The notes under the pieces were generated by a model. That model was given only the letters and a program-made list of their open reading frames with translations, did not search any database and had not been told where the DNA came from. Positions 1-7,790 of a DNA stretch of 35,602 bases are shown in pieces (the stretch's first letter is position 1; every line of letters begins with the position of its first letter). A program made the position numbers and the translations under genes. Source of the DNA: JBECKR01 sp040235415 (GTDB lineage: Bacteria > Acidobacteriota > Polarisedimenticolia > Polarisedimenticolales > Polarisedimenticolaceae); assembly GCA_040235415.1 (NCBI GenBank), contig JBECKR010000312.1:1-35602 (forward strand). The letters are read 5' to 3'.

Positions 1-839
1 ACCCCGGTCACGTCGGGCGGGCGCGGAGCGGCGTGCGGCGCCGATCCCGCTTCGGAAACGTCGAAGCCGACGAGCACCGCATCGACGTCGAGCCCGAGGG
101 GGTGGCGCGAGCGCAGGACGTGGACGAAAGCGTCGAACGCCCGGCCGCCTGGATACCGGAACCCGAGTCGCGGCCCCGCCTCGACATCCGCCGCGAACCG
201 GTCGCCGAACCGCACCAGGCCCCGGGTGCGGAGATCGAACCCGAGCACCGCGCGGCGCCACGGGTGCCGCCAGGCGAACGAACCGTCCACTACGGCGTCC
301 GCCCGAACCTCGCGACCCTCCACGACCGCGGCGAGCGTGAACGAGCCGGCGACTCCGCGCTCGAGCGGGGGAGCGTACGCGGAGCGGGAGTCCCAGCCGG
401 CTCCGACGTAGCGCACGAATCCCTGGCCGTCGGCGTCGACTCGCTCGCGGCCGAGTTGTCCGGCGACGATCGACCACCCCGGCCGATCCGGTGCGCCCTG
501 CCTCCAGCCTGTCTCGACGGCGTACTCGACCTCGCGCACCCGGAAGGTCAACGACGTCGCCCGCTCGATCGCGGTCGTCGCGTGCCCGCGCAGGAACACG
601 ATCGATCCGGGGGCGACGCCGAACGGCAGATCGACGTGGAGATTCCCGACGAGGTCGAGGTCGCCGGAGAACACCCAGGCCAGCGAGCCGCCCGACGCCG
701 GCGCGTAGCGGTCGTCGTCGACCGCGGCCTCGGACGCGCGTGCCGGGCCCGCTGCGGCGACGAGCCCTCCCGCGACGAGCCCCGCCGCGAGCACGCACCT
801 TGCCGGACGGAGCCGCCGGCGCACCGCGGGGTCGCTCAA
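1..839 (-). CDS. Secreted protein of unknown function, 3' end cut by window
   Basis: Reading the minus strand from 839 gives an uninterrupted frame of about 279 codons that runs off the left edge, so the C-terminus is missing. The N-terminus has a basic stretch, a hydrophobic Ala/Gly/Leu/Val run and an Ala-rich region ending near PARASEA, which looks like a Sec signal peptide. The rest alternates hydrophobic and polar residues with many aromatic and Gly residues (for example RTRGLVRFGDRFAADVEAGP), compatible with a beta-rich envelope or outer-membrane protein, but I recognise no family. The proposed TTG start at 839 overlaps the TGA of the upstream GNAT gene (TTGA); a GTG at 824 is the alternative. 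Neither has a clear Shine-Dalgarno sequence, so translational coupling is likely. It is the last visible gene of the thyA-folA-nitrilase-GNAT run. Confidence 0.6.
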   Translation of the reverse strand, partial: MSDPAVRRRLRPARCVLAAGLVAGGLVAAAGPARASEAAVDDDRYAPASGGSLAWVFSGDLDLVGNLHVDLPFGVAPGSIVFLRGHATTAIERATSLTFRVREVEYAVETGWRQGAPDRPGWSIVAGQLGRERVDADGQGFVRYVGAGWDSRSAYAPPLERGVAGSFTLAAVVEGREVRADAVVDGSFAWRHPWRRAVLGFDLRTRGLVRFGDRFAADVEAGPRLGFRYPGGRAFDAFVHVLRSRHPLGLDVDAVLVGFDVSEAGSAPHAAPRPPDVTG

Positions 840-1522
840 TCGCGCGGCCGGAACCGAGAGTCCTGACGCGCCGCGTCCTCCGGCGTCGCCCGATCGGGGT
901 TCAGCCACTCGATGAGCGCGGCGTGACCGAGACTTTCGGGATCGTGCTTCAGGTAGTCCGAGACGACCGCCAGGATCCGGAACCCGTGCCGGAGCTGGAA
1001 CGACACCGTGGGGTCCCAGAGCTCTCCGCGCGCGACCTTGACGGCGTACTCCTCCGCCGACATGCGATCGGCGTAGCGGTGGAAGCCGCGCAGGCGGGCT
1101 CCGGCGCGGATTCGGAGGAGCCCGAATTCCCTTGCGATGCGGCGCCTGCGAGCGTACAGCTTGCCCCCGATGCCGCGACCGTGGCGGTCGGGGTGGACCA
1201 TGACCTCGGCGCCGTACAGCGTGCGGCCGTTCACCGGGTCGTGGTTCGTGAACATTCCGTGATCGGTGAAGTCGCGCCAGGAGTCTCGAAGGTCGTAATC
1301 CTCCCACAGCACGATGAGGCTCGCCGCCATCCCGACGACCCGCCCGGTCCGCTCATCGACCGCGACGATCTGTCCGTCGGGAAACACGTCGAGGTGCGAG
1401 GCGAGCATCGCGTGCGTCCAGGCGGGGGACGTCGGATAGACGGCGCGGCAGACCTCGATGATGCCGTCGAAGTCGCGGGTCTCGGTGCCGCGGACGACGA
1501 TTCCTCGAGCCTTCTCGCTCAA
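836..1522 (-). CDS. GNAT-family N-acetyltransferase
   Basis: A 228-residue acetyl-CoA-dependent acetyltransferase of unknown substrate. The fold signature is in the middle: VMVHPDRHGRGIGGKLY contains the R/Q-x-x-G-x-G/A acetyl-CoA pyrophosphate loop (RGIGG), preceded by a beta strand ending in GAEVMV. It starts with TTG overlapping the stop of the nitrilase gene (TTGA), with GGAGG about 10 bases upstream. In Bacillus subtilis YhcX a GNAT domain and a nitrilase domain are fused in one protein; here they are two coupled genes, so they probably act on the same small molecule. That functional link is inference. The downstream secreted protein gene overlaps its stop codon. Confidence 0.85.
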   Translation of the reverse strand: MSEKARGIVVRGTETRDFDGIIEVCRAVYPTSPAWTHAMLASHLDVFPDGQIVAVDERTGRVVGMAASLIVLWEDYDLRDSWRDFTDHGMFTNHDPVNGRTLYGAEVMVHPDRHGRGIGGKLYARRRRIAREFGLLRIRAGARLRGFHRYADRMSAEEYAVKVARGELWDPTVSFQLRHGFRILAVVSDYLKHDPESLGHAALIEWLNPDRATPEDAARQDSRFRPRD

Positions 1523-2427
1523 AGCGAGACGACCTCCAAGTTGGACAGCACCTGGGCCGTGGTATCGCTGTCGCGAAGCGGCAGCACGGTCCCGGTGCGA
1601 CGGCTCTCTTCGATCGTGCGCATGTTGAGCTCGCCGATGACCATCGACTCCTGGTTCGCGCCGCCCTCGGCGAGAATGCCGTCACGCGAGAACGGGAAGT
1701 CGCTCGGAGTCATGATCGCCGCCTGTCCGTAGTTCAACGACACCGCCGGCACCATCGGGAGCGAACCGACCGTGCAGGCCTGTACGACGTACATCTGATT
1801 CTCGATCGCCCGGGCCTGCGCGCAGTAACGCACCCTGAGATAACCTTGGCGATCGTCCGTGCACGTCGGCACGACGAGGAGATCCGCTCCCTTGCGGGCC
1901 GCCGCGCGCGCCAGCTCCGGGAACTCGACGTCGTAGCACACCGTGACGGCGAGCCGTCCCAGGTCCGTATCGAAAAGCCGCAAGCCGACGCCGGGCGATA
2001 TGAACCACTCCTCGCTCTCGAATCGCGTCATGTGCAGCTTCGGTTGAGTCCCGACCCGTCCGTCGGGCCCGAAGACGTGGGCCAGGTTGTAGATGCGATC
2101 GTCGCCGTTTTCCGTCGCAGGGATCGTCCCCGCGACGATGTACATGTCGGACGCGCGGGCGAGTTCCCGGAGAAGACCGACGAATTTGGGAACCTGGGAC
2201 GCCAGGTCGCGGATCTGCGTGACGATCGGCCGCTTGACGTTGCCGAGGGTCAGGAGCTGGACCGTGAAATACTCCGGGAACACGAGCATGTCGCAGTCGT
2301 AGTCGCGCGCGGTATCCGCGAGGGCGCCGACCTGATCGGCGAATTGCTCGAACCGCTCCACCGGACGGATGAAGTACTGCAGGGCTCCGATGCGGATACG
2401 CTGCGGAGATCGCGCGCGGGCGGTCAC
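1519..2427 (-). CDS. Carbon-nitrogen hydrolase (nitrilase superfamily amidase)
   Basis: Hydrolyses a C-N bond (amide or carbamoyl) by a Glu-Lys-Cys mechanism; the substrate is unknown. With the GTG start at 2427 the protein has 302 residues, and the triad is visible as Glu52 (VFPEYF), Lys130 (QPKLHM) and Cys164 (VTVCYDVEFPE). That start is preferred because GGAG lies five bases upstream; TTG 2460 would add 11 residues. The next gene, a GNAT, overlaps by TTGA, matching the domain pair fused in YhcX-type proteins. A TACAAT hexamer at 2471-2476 may give this gene pair its own promoter inside the thyA-folA run. Confidence 0.88.
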   Translation of the reverse strand: MTARARSPQRIRIGALQYFIRPVERFEQFADQVGALADTARDYDCDMLVFPEYFTVQLLTLGNVKRPIVTQIRDLASQVPKFVGLLRELARASDMYIVAGTIPATENGDDRIYNLAHVFGPDGRVGTQPKLHMTRFESEEWFISPGVGLRLFDTDLGRLAVTVCYDVEFPELARAAARKGADLLVVPTCTDDRQGYLRVRYCAQARAIENQMYVVQACTVGSLPMVPAVSLNYGQAAIMTPSDFPFSRDGILAEGGANQESMVIGELNMRTIEESRRTGTVLPLRDSDTTAQVLSNLEVVSL

Positions 2428-2470
2428 GGGTACTCCGTCGGTTCGAGCGAAGGACACCAACGATCCCGGG

Positions 2471-2476
2471 ATTGTA
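2471..2476 (-). promoter_or_regulatory. Candidate -10 element upstream of the nitrilase-GNAT pair
   Basis: Minus-strand TACAAT lies in the 58-base gap between the folA stop and the nitrilase start, in one of the few AT-rich spots nearby. I see no matching -35 hexamer. It would allow expression separate from thyA-folA. Confidence 0.3.
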
Positions 2477-2485
2477 ACATCCGCA

Positions 2486-3016
2486 TCAGGGCGCGAAGCC
2501 GGGGTCGGCGACGGCGTCGGCGGCGCGGACGTAGTGCAGCAGGCGGCAATCCGGGGGCAGCGTGTCGTCGGAGGCCCGCTGGAATTCGGGCTCGAAGGGT
2601 CGGCGCAGGAAGGCGTCGCCGTCGGGAACGCGATCCGGAACGATGGTCACCCACCACGAGTCGATTCGGTCCCAGAGCGCTTCGTAGATCCTGGCGCCTC
2701 CGATGACGAACACCGGGCGACGCGTCTCCCGGAGCACCGCGTCGAGCCGATCGAGCGGGGCGAACCGCGCCGATCCGCCTCCGCCCGCACCATCACCGAT
2801 TTCGATTCGACCCCTCCCGGGTTGATTCGTCAGGACCACGTTGTCGCGGTTCGGAAGCGGTCGCTTCGGCAAGCCGTCCCAGGTTCGTCGACCCATGACG
2901 ACCGTTCCACCCGTCGTCAATCGGCGAAAGAACGCCAGATCCTCTTTGTGTCTCCAGGGGATCGTGTTGGAACGCCCGATGACGCCGTCGCGGGTCATCG
3001 CCACGACGCCGATCAT
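2486..3016 (-). CDS. folA: Dihydrofolate reductase
   Basis: NADPH-dependent reduction of dihydrofolate to tetrahydrofolate. The 176-residue sequence starts MIGVVAMTRDGVIG and has the N-terminal NTIPWRHKEDLAFFR region (IPW loop and Asp substrate contact), TVVMGRRTWDGLP (NADPH-binding segment) and VFVIGGARIYEAL, all diagnostic for the family. A Gly-rich insertion (GDGAGGGGS) in the middle is slightly unusual. Its ATG overlaps the thymidylate synthase TGA by ATGA, the classical thyA-folA pairing, which regenerates the folate oxidised by ThyA. Confidence 0.96.
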   Translation of the reverse strand: MIGVVAMTRDGVIGRSNTIPWRHKEDLAFFRRLTTGGTVVMGRRTWDGLPKRPLPNRDNVVLTNQPGRGRIEIGDGAGGGGSARFAPLDRLDAVLRETRRPVFVIGGARIYEALWDRIDSWWVTIVPDRVPDGDAFLRRPFEPEFQRASDDTLPPDCRLLHYVRAADAVADPGFAP

Positions 3017-3876
3017 ACGGCGACGGTTCCTCGCAGCGCGGGATGGGGATCGTAGCCGACGAGGCGAATGCTCTCCGCGGAGAACTCGGTAACCTCGCGA
3101 ACTTCGCGGTCGAGTTCGAGTCGCGGCAGCGGTCGCGGTCGACGCCGTAGCTGCTCACGAACCTGGTCGAGATGGTTCTCGTAGACGTGCGCGTCCGACA
3201 GGAAGTGCACGAGCGTCCCGGGCGCGAGTCCGACGCAATGCGCCATCATGTGGGTGAGCAGCGCGTAGCTCGCGATATTGAACGGAACTCCCAGGAATAC
3301 ATCGCAGCTTCGCTGGAACATCGAGGTGTGGAGTCGTCCTCCGCGCACGCGGAAATGAACGAGCACGTGGCACGGCGGGAGGGCCATGAGCGGGAGGTCC
3401 TTCGCGTTCCAGGCGCTGATCACGATCTGGCGGCTCTCCGGATTCCGACGGAGTTGCTCCTGCGCCCACAGGAGCTGATCCACTCCTCGGCTCTCGTACG
3501 GGATCGCATCGTCACGGTCGCTCGCCATCCCACGGTATTCGGCGCCGAAGTGGCGCCACTGCCATCCGTAGATCGGTCCGAGATCGAACTCCTCGAGGCC
3601 ACGCGTCGCACACTGCTCCGCCGTGGACCACTCGTTCCAGATCCGACATTTTCGTTCTTGGAGCCAGCGTACGTCGGTGTAGCCCCGCAGAAAGAACAGC
3701 AACTCCGTAACGATCGACGGGAAGTGCGTCCTCTTCGTGGTTACCAACGGGAAGCCGGCGCCGAGATCGAACTCGAGCATGTGACCGAAGATGCCGAGCG
3801 TGCGCACACCGGTGCGGTTCTCGGTCCAGGTTCCCTCGTCGAGGATGCGACGAAGCAGGGCGTGGTATTGGAGCAC
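3013..3876 (-). CDS. thyA: Thymidylate synthase
   Basis: Converts dUMP to dTMP using methylene-tetrahydrofolate. The 287-residue protein has the catalytic Cys169 in ALPPCHVLVHF, the phosphate-binding QRSCDVFLGVPFN segment, the N-terminal RTGVRTLGIFGHML and the C-terminal YDPHPAL region. The GTG start at 3876 is chosen because GAGGAG lies about nine bases upstream and MLQYHALLRRIL is the usual ThyA N-terminus; the open frame extends further upstream without homology. It overlaps folA by ATGA. A -10-like TAGAAT lies about 30 bases before the start. Confidence 0.96.
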   Translation of the reverse strand: MLQYHALLRRILDEGTWTENRTGVRTLGIFGHMLEFDLGAGFPLVTTKRTHFPSIVTELLFFLRGYTDVRWLQERKCRIWNEWSTAEQCATRGLEEFDLGPIYGWQWRHFGAEYRGMASDRDDAIPYESRGVDQLLWAQEQLRRNPESRQIVISAWNAKDLPLMALPPCHVLVHFRVRGGRLHTSMFQRSCDVFLGVPFNIASYALLTHMMAHCVGLAPGTLVHFLSDAHVYENHLDQVREQLRRRPRPLPRLELDREVREVTEFSAESIRLVGYDPHPALRGTVAV

Positions 3877-3905
3877 CGCGGGACTCTCCTCAGTTCTGCA
3901 GCGCG

Positions 3906-3911
3906 ATTCTA
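3906..3911 (-). promoter_or_regulatory. Candidate thyA promoter -10 (TAGAAT, extended TGC)
   Basis: Minus-strand TGCTAGAAT reads as an extended -10 element about 30 bases before the thyA GTG. The same hexamer recurs in front of several other genes in this window (11122, 11162, 24140, 24166, 35464). No convincing -35 is visible. Confidence 0.45.
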
Positions 3912-4138
3912 GCAGCGCGCCCGTACGTGCTGCCGATCGGGGAGAGCCATCGGGGGCCCCTCCCAGGTTGGGGACTCCCCTCGGCGTACGCCGGTGGTCC
4001 CTCGGGTGTCCGCGGGCGGACGTTTCCGCAAGCCCGAGGTCGCCAAGACAGCGACATCGGTCGATTTCTCGGAGAATCGTCATGTGGCATCGATCTGGCT
4101 TGTTTGCCTTGGGTTCTCCGCCTCCCGCAGGGATCGAG
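3912..4138. other. Intergenic region between thyA and the RAYT gene, with short palindromes
   Basis: The divergent gap holds one intergenic copy of the TCCCAGGTT repeat (3961-3969, extended to TCCCAGGTTGGGGAC), a perfect 12-bp palindrome CGGCGTACGCCG at 3982-3993, and GGGGA/TCCCC inverted pairs around 3971-3980. Such short palindromes next to a REP-associated transposase are where its own recognition sequence would be expected, but none matches the GGTGTC palindromes found elsewhere. I see no gene here. Confidence 0.4.
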
Positions 4139-5038
4139 ATGCCCAAACCTCGCTGTGTCCTGCCTGGATCGACCTATCTCGTCACTCGTCGCTGCTCGCA
4201 ACGCCAGTTCTTGCTGACACCTTGTCCACGAACCAACCAGTTGTTCCGGTTCTGCATCGCAACCGCGGCGGAACGCTTCGGAATCCGCCTTCACGCCTTC
4301 GTCGCGCTGTCGAATCACTACCACCTGGTTCTGACCGACCCGCACGCCGAGTTACCGCGCTTCATGCACTGGGTCAACGAGTATCTCGCCAAGTGCATGA
4401 ACGCCACGCTCGGTCGCTGGGAGAACTTCTGGGCGCCCGGATCCTACAGCGCCGTCCGACTCATCGATCGCGCCGGCGTTGTCGACAAGCTCGTCTATGT
4501 GTACGCGAACGCCGTCGCCGCCGGCCTCGTGCCGACGCCCCAAGCCTGGCCGGGCGCTCGGTCGCTTCCTCGGGATCTCGTCGCTCCGGCTCGGCTCGTC
4601 CGCCGGCCGAACGTCTTCTTTCGGGCCGACGGCCTGGTGCCCGACGAGGTCGAACTCCGTCTCGACATCCCTCCGGCGCTTGCGTCCGACGACCCGGACG
4701 CCGTGGCGGAGGAGCTCACGCGGCGACTACTCGAGCGCGTCGTGCGAATACGGCGGAGGGTGCGCCGCAGAGGTCGCGGGTTCATCGGCGTCGGCCGCGT
4801 GCTCCGCACGCGCCCCGGCGATCGCCCCGACTCGCACGAGCCCCGGCGCAATCTCGGTCCGGCGATCGCCGCAGGCGATCGCGCCGCACGCACGGGCGCC
4901 ATTCGAGCGCTGAAGGAGTTTCTACGCCGATACCGCGAGGCCCTGGCAACGTTCGGTCAAGGAGCTCGCGACGCGGTTTTTCCAGCCGGAACCTATGCGA
5001 TGCGAATACGCTTCGGTGTCCCGTGCGAGCCGACGTGA
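4139..5038 (+). CDS. REP-associated tyrosine transposase (RAYT, Y1/HUH superfamily)
   Basis: A 299-residue IS200-like single-strand DNA transposase, probably domesticated. The HUH-type metal motif is His60-Tyr61-His62 in LSNHYHLVL, and the candidate nucleophile is Tyr82 in VNEYLAKCMN. The segments RRCSQRQFLL, ENFWAPGSYSAV and VYANAVAAGLV are characteristic of the Y1_Tnp/RAYT family. The C-terminal 100 residues are Arg-rich and probably contact nucleic acid. ATG 4139 follows a GGGATCGAG leader. No flanking inverted repeats or target duplications are evident, and it stands alone between thyA and hrpB, as expected for a RAYT rather than an active IS. RAYTs act on dispersed REP palindromes; whether those are the GGTGTC elements of this window is untested. 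Confidence 0.85.
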   Translation: MPKPRCVLPGSTYLVTRRCSQRQFLLTPCPRTNQLFRFCIATAAERFGIRLHAFVALSNHYHLVLTDPHAELPRFMHWVNEYLAKCMNATLGRWENFWAPGSYSAVRLIDRAGVVDKLVYVYANAVAAGLVPTPQAWPGARSLPRDLVAPARLVRRPNVFFRADGLVPDEVELRLDIPPALASDDPDAVAEELTRRLLERVVRIRRRVRRRGRGFIGVGRVLRTRPGDRPDSHEPRRNLGPAIAAGDRAARTGAIRALKEFLRRYREALATFGQGARDAVFPAGTYAMRIRFGVPCEPT

Positions 5039-5076
5039 GCGACGTGCGGGGAGACGGGCGGGCATCAGTCCGGAGC

Positions 5077-5082
5077 TATGAT
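5077..5082 (+). promoter_or_regulatory. Candidate hrpB -10 element, leaderless arrangement
   Basis: TATGAT ends eight bases before the hrpB ATG and no Shine-Dalgarno sequence precedes that ATG. A transcript starting at the usual distance from this -10 would begin at or next to the start codon, giving a leaderless mRNA. Confidence 0.35.
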
Positions 5083-5090
5083 GGTCGACG

Positions 5091-7427
5091 ATGCGCGACC
5101 GGCTCCCGATCGACGGCCACCTGGACGAGATCCGCGCGACCGTCGATCGGAGTCGCGCGCTCGTCATCGTCGCACCGCCGGGAGCGGGCAAGACGACGCG
5201 CGTGCCGCCGGCACTCCTCGACGCGGGAACTCTGATCCTCTTGCAGCCGCGTCGTGTCGCGGCCCGAAGCCTCGCGTCGCGCATCGCGGCCGAGCAGGAG
5301 TGGGTCGTCGGCCGAGAGGTCGGTTGGCAGGTGCGGCACGAGCGTGCGTTCTCGCGTGAGACACGCCTGCTCGTCGCGACCGAGGGAATTCTTACGGCCC
5401 GGCTGCTCGCGGACCCTCTGCTGGAAGATTTCGCGACCATCGTGCTCGACGAGTTCCACGAGCGGAGCGTTCACGCCGATCTCTCTCTCGCTCTGGCGCG
5501 CGAGGCCGCACGGGCGCGATACGGACTCCGCATCGTGGTCATGTCCGCTTCGCTGGAAGCGGAGCCGGTTGCCGCGTTTCTGGGCGGCTGTCCGGTCGTC
5601 GACCTCCCGGCCGCGCCTCACCCGGTGGACGTCTCGTACGCTCCCAACCTGTCTCCTCGGGACGCCATCCTGGAAAGCGCCCGGGAAGGCGAGCGCGGCC
5701 ACGTTCTGTGCTTCCTGCCCGGCGTCCCCGAGATCCGGGACGTCGGAGACGCCCTGTCCCAGGTTGATGGCTCGACATCGGGTTTCAAAGTGGTCGCCCT
5801 CCACGGCTCCCTCCGGTCGGATCAGCAGGACGAGGCACTCGCGGCGTCTTCCAAGCGAAAGGTCGTCCTGGCGACGAACATCGCCGAGACGTCCCTCACG
5901 ATCGATGGCGTCGATCGCGTCATCGACACGGGCCTCCAGCGCGTGCTTCGATTCGATCCGTGCCGCGGGTTCGACCGATTCGAGACCGAGCGCATCTCGC
6001 TCGGCTCGGCGATCCAGCGAACCGGCAGGGCGGGTCGCACCGGACCCGGCCGGGCGGTTCGCCTGTGGGACTCTCGGGAGCTTCTCAGGCCGCATCGGGA
6101 GCCTGAAATCCATCGCGTCGATCTCGCGGGTCCCGTGCTGACCGTGCTCGCCTGGGGAGGGGATCCCCGGTCTTTCGAATGGTTCGACCCTCCCGTTCCG
6201 ATGCGTCTGAGTGCCGCCCTCGAGTCGCTGGACGCGATCGGCGCGATGCGGAACGGGAAGATCACGTCCTTCGGCAGGCGGCTGTCCCGACTCCCGCTAC
6301 ATCCCAGGTTGGGGACGCTCCTTCTCCGTTGCAACGGTAGGGAGACCGGCGCGGCCGCGTGCGCGATACTGGCGGAAACGCGTCTACCCGCGGCGACCGG
6401 CGAGACGACGAGTTCGGATCTACTGGCGCTCGTCGATCGCCTGGGGTCGATGCCCGGGTACGTCCGGAAGGCGGCGGCTCAGATTCGGCGACTCGCGGCG
6501 TCGCGATCGACGCGTTCCGGCGAGGGGGAAGGCGACAACGAAACGTTTCGAAGGGCGGTCCTCGCCGCATGGCCGGACCGTGTCGCACGCCGCCGCGAGC
6601 CCGGCAGTGATCGACTCTTGCTGGCAAACGGTACGGGCGCCCGCCTCACGCGCGAGAGCGGCGTGAGAGACTCGGAGTTTCTCGTCGCAGTCGACATGGT
6701 GGCCGCAGCGCGGGGGCCGGGCGCCGAGGCACGCGTCCGGCTCGCGAGCGCGATCGACCGCAGCTGGCTCGAACCGACCGTGGTCGATTCGATCCACGAC
6801 TTCGATGCGGCATCCGGACGGGTCCGCGCAGTCGAACGGTCGAGCTACGGTGCCCTCGTTCTGGTCGAGCGCTTCATCTCGGCCGACCGCGATCTCGCGG
6901 CCTCGATTCTCGCCGAAGAAGTGTTGCGGCAGGGAATGGAAGAACGCGCCCGCGATGTCCAGAGGCGCCTTCGATTCGCCGGAATCGACGTCAACGTGGG
7001 AGCGGCTGTCCGGTCTGCGTGCGAGGGTGAGATCGAACTGGGGAACGTCGACGTCGCCCTCGCGCTCGAGCGCGCAGGTGGTGCGCGGCTCGCTCGAGAC
7101 GCACCCCAATCCATCGCGCTCCCTCTCGGCCGAAGGGCGCGGTTGGAGTATCGGGAAGACGGAACGGTTGTCCTCGCGGTTCGGATCCAAGAGTTGTTCG
7201 GATTGACCGAGACGCCTCGCATCGGCACCCGCCGCGTTCCGGTCCTGCTGTCCCTGCTCGCGCCGAGCGGTCGTCCCGTCCAGACCACCGCGGACCTGGC
7301 GAGCTTCTGGAGGAACACGTATTCCGAAGTGCGCAAGGAACTGCGAGGGCGCTATCCGAAGCACGATTGGCCGGAAGACCCACTGGCGTCCGCTCCCCCG
7401 CGTGGTTCCAGAACGGCGCGACGTTGA
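5091..7427 (+). CDS. hrpB: ATP-dependent helicase HrpB
   Basis: A 778-residue DEAH-box type (DExH) helicase of the HrpB family. Visible motifs are motif I GAGKTT (31-36), motif II DEFH (120-123, in VLDEFHERS), motif III MSASLE, motif V-like TNIAETSLTIDGV and motif VI QRTGRAGRTGPG. The C-terminus has the family-specific GRYPKHDWPEDP. Length matches other HrpB proteins (about 800). Its cellular role is poorly defined; RNA or single-strand nucleic acid substrates are expected from the family. The TGA overlaps a possible TTG start of the next small gene, though a better start lies further on. Confidence 0.95.
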   Translation: MRDRLPIDGHLDEIRATVDRSRALVIVAPPGAGKTTRVPPALLDAGTLILLQPRRVAARSLASRIAAEQEWVVGREVGWQVRHERAFSRETRLLVATEGILTARLLADPLLEDFATIVLDEFHERSVHADLSLALAREAARARYGLRIVVMSASLEAEPVAAFLGGCPVVDLPAAPHPVDVSYAPNLSPRDAILESAREGERGHVLCFLPGVPEIRDVGDALSQVDGSTSGFKVVALHGSLRSDQQDEALAASSKRKVVLATNIAETSLTIDGVDRVIDTGLQRVLRFDPCRGFDRFETERISLGSAIQRTGRAGRTGPGRAVRLWDSRELLRPHREPEIHRVDLAGPVLTVLAWGGDPRSFEWFDPPVPMRLSAALESLDAIGAMRNGKITSFGRRLSRLPLHPRLGTLLLRCNGRETGAAACAILAETRLPAATGETTSSDLLALVDRLGSMPGYVRKAAAQIRRLAASRSTRSGEGEGDNETFRRAVLAAWPDRVARRREPGSDRLLLANGTGARLTRESGVRDSEFLVAVDMVAAARGPGAEARVRLASAIDRSWLEPTVVDSIHDFDAASGRVRAVERSSYGALVLVERFISADRDLAASILAEEVLRQGMEERARDVQRRLRFAGIDVNVGAAVRSACEGEIELGNVDVALALERAGGARLARDAPQSIALPLGRRARLEYREDGTVVLAVRIQELFGLTETPRIGTRRVPVLLSLLAPSGRPVQTTADLASFWRNTYSEVRKELRGRYPKHDWPEDPLASAPPRGSRTARR

Positions 7428-7471
7428 CGACCCGAGGCAGGGGACCGGTCTCGGAATCGTCCGAGGAACGA

Positions 7472-7705
7472 ATGCAAGCGTCCGTGGGTTCGACCAGGCG
7501 CTCGTGGCCGGTCGGGTGGACGTTCCTCGGAGCGTCGAGGCTCACGATCGTCCCACCCGACTCGATCGAGGCGTCGCAGCTCGAGCTCTTCACCGGCAGG
7601 CCGATTCTCGAGGATTCCGTGGACGAGTTCGACCGCGCGCGTCGCGCCGCCGCACGCGCCGCCGCACGCGCCGGCGGCGATCTCGGTGGACTGCCACCGC
7701 CATGA
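7472..7705 (+). CDS. Small protein with a beta-clamp-binding-like motif
   Basis: A 77-residue protein of unknown function directly downstream of hrpB. The ATG at 7472 follows GAGGA at a good distance; an in-frame TTG at 7424 overlapping the hrpB stop is an alternative. In the middle, IEASQLELFTGRPI contains QLELF (coded by 7577-7591), which fits the QLxLF consensus used by many proteins to bind the DNA sliding clamp. The tail is an Ala/Arg-rich likely helix ending GGDLGGLPPP. The clamp-binding idea rests only on this short motif, and the ORF itself could be spurious, though the spacing to hrpB and the ribosome site favour a gene. Confidence 0.5.
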   Translation: MQASVGSTRRSWPVGWTFLGASRLTIVPPDSIEASQLELFTGRPILEDSVDEFDRARRAAARAAARAGGDLGGLPPP

Positions 7706-7790
7706 TCCCGTTTCGCGTGGACATCGATCGCGGGCCCCGCTATTCTCTCGGCGCTCCGGGCCGAGCCCGACCCGGACGGCGGAGCCCACC

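Noticed and set aside
33..866. 277-codon plus-strand open frame at the left edge
   Set aside because: Its translation is Arg/Pro/Glu-rich low-complexity text without domain features; the minus-strand frame here gives a coherent signal peptide and beta-rich protein.
4139..5038. Complete IS200/IS605 insertion sequence
   Set aside because: No subterminal hairpin pair or TnpB/IscB gene was seen, and the protein matches solitary RAYTs better.
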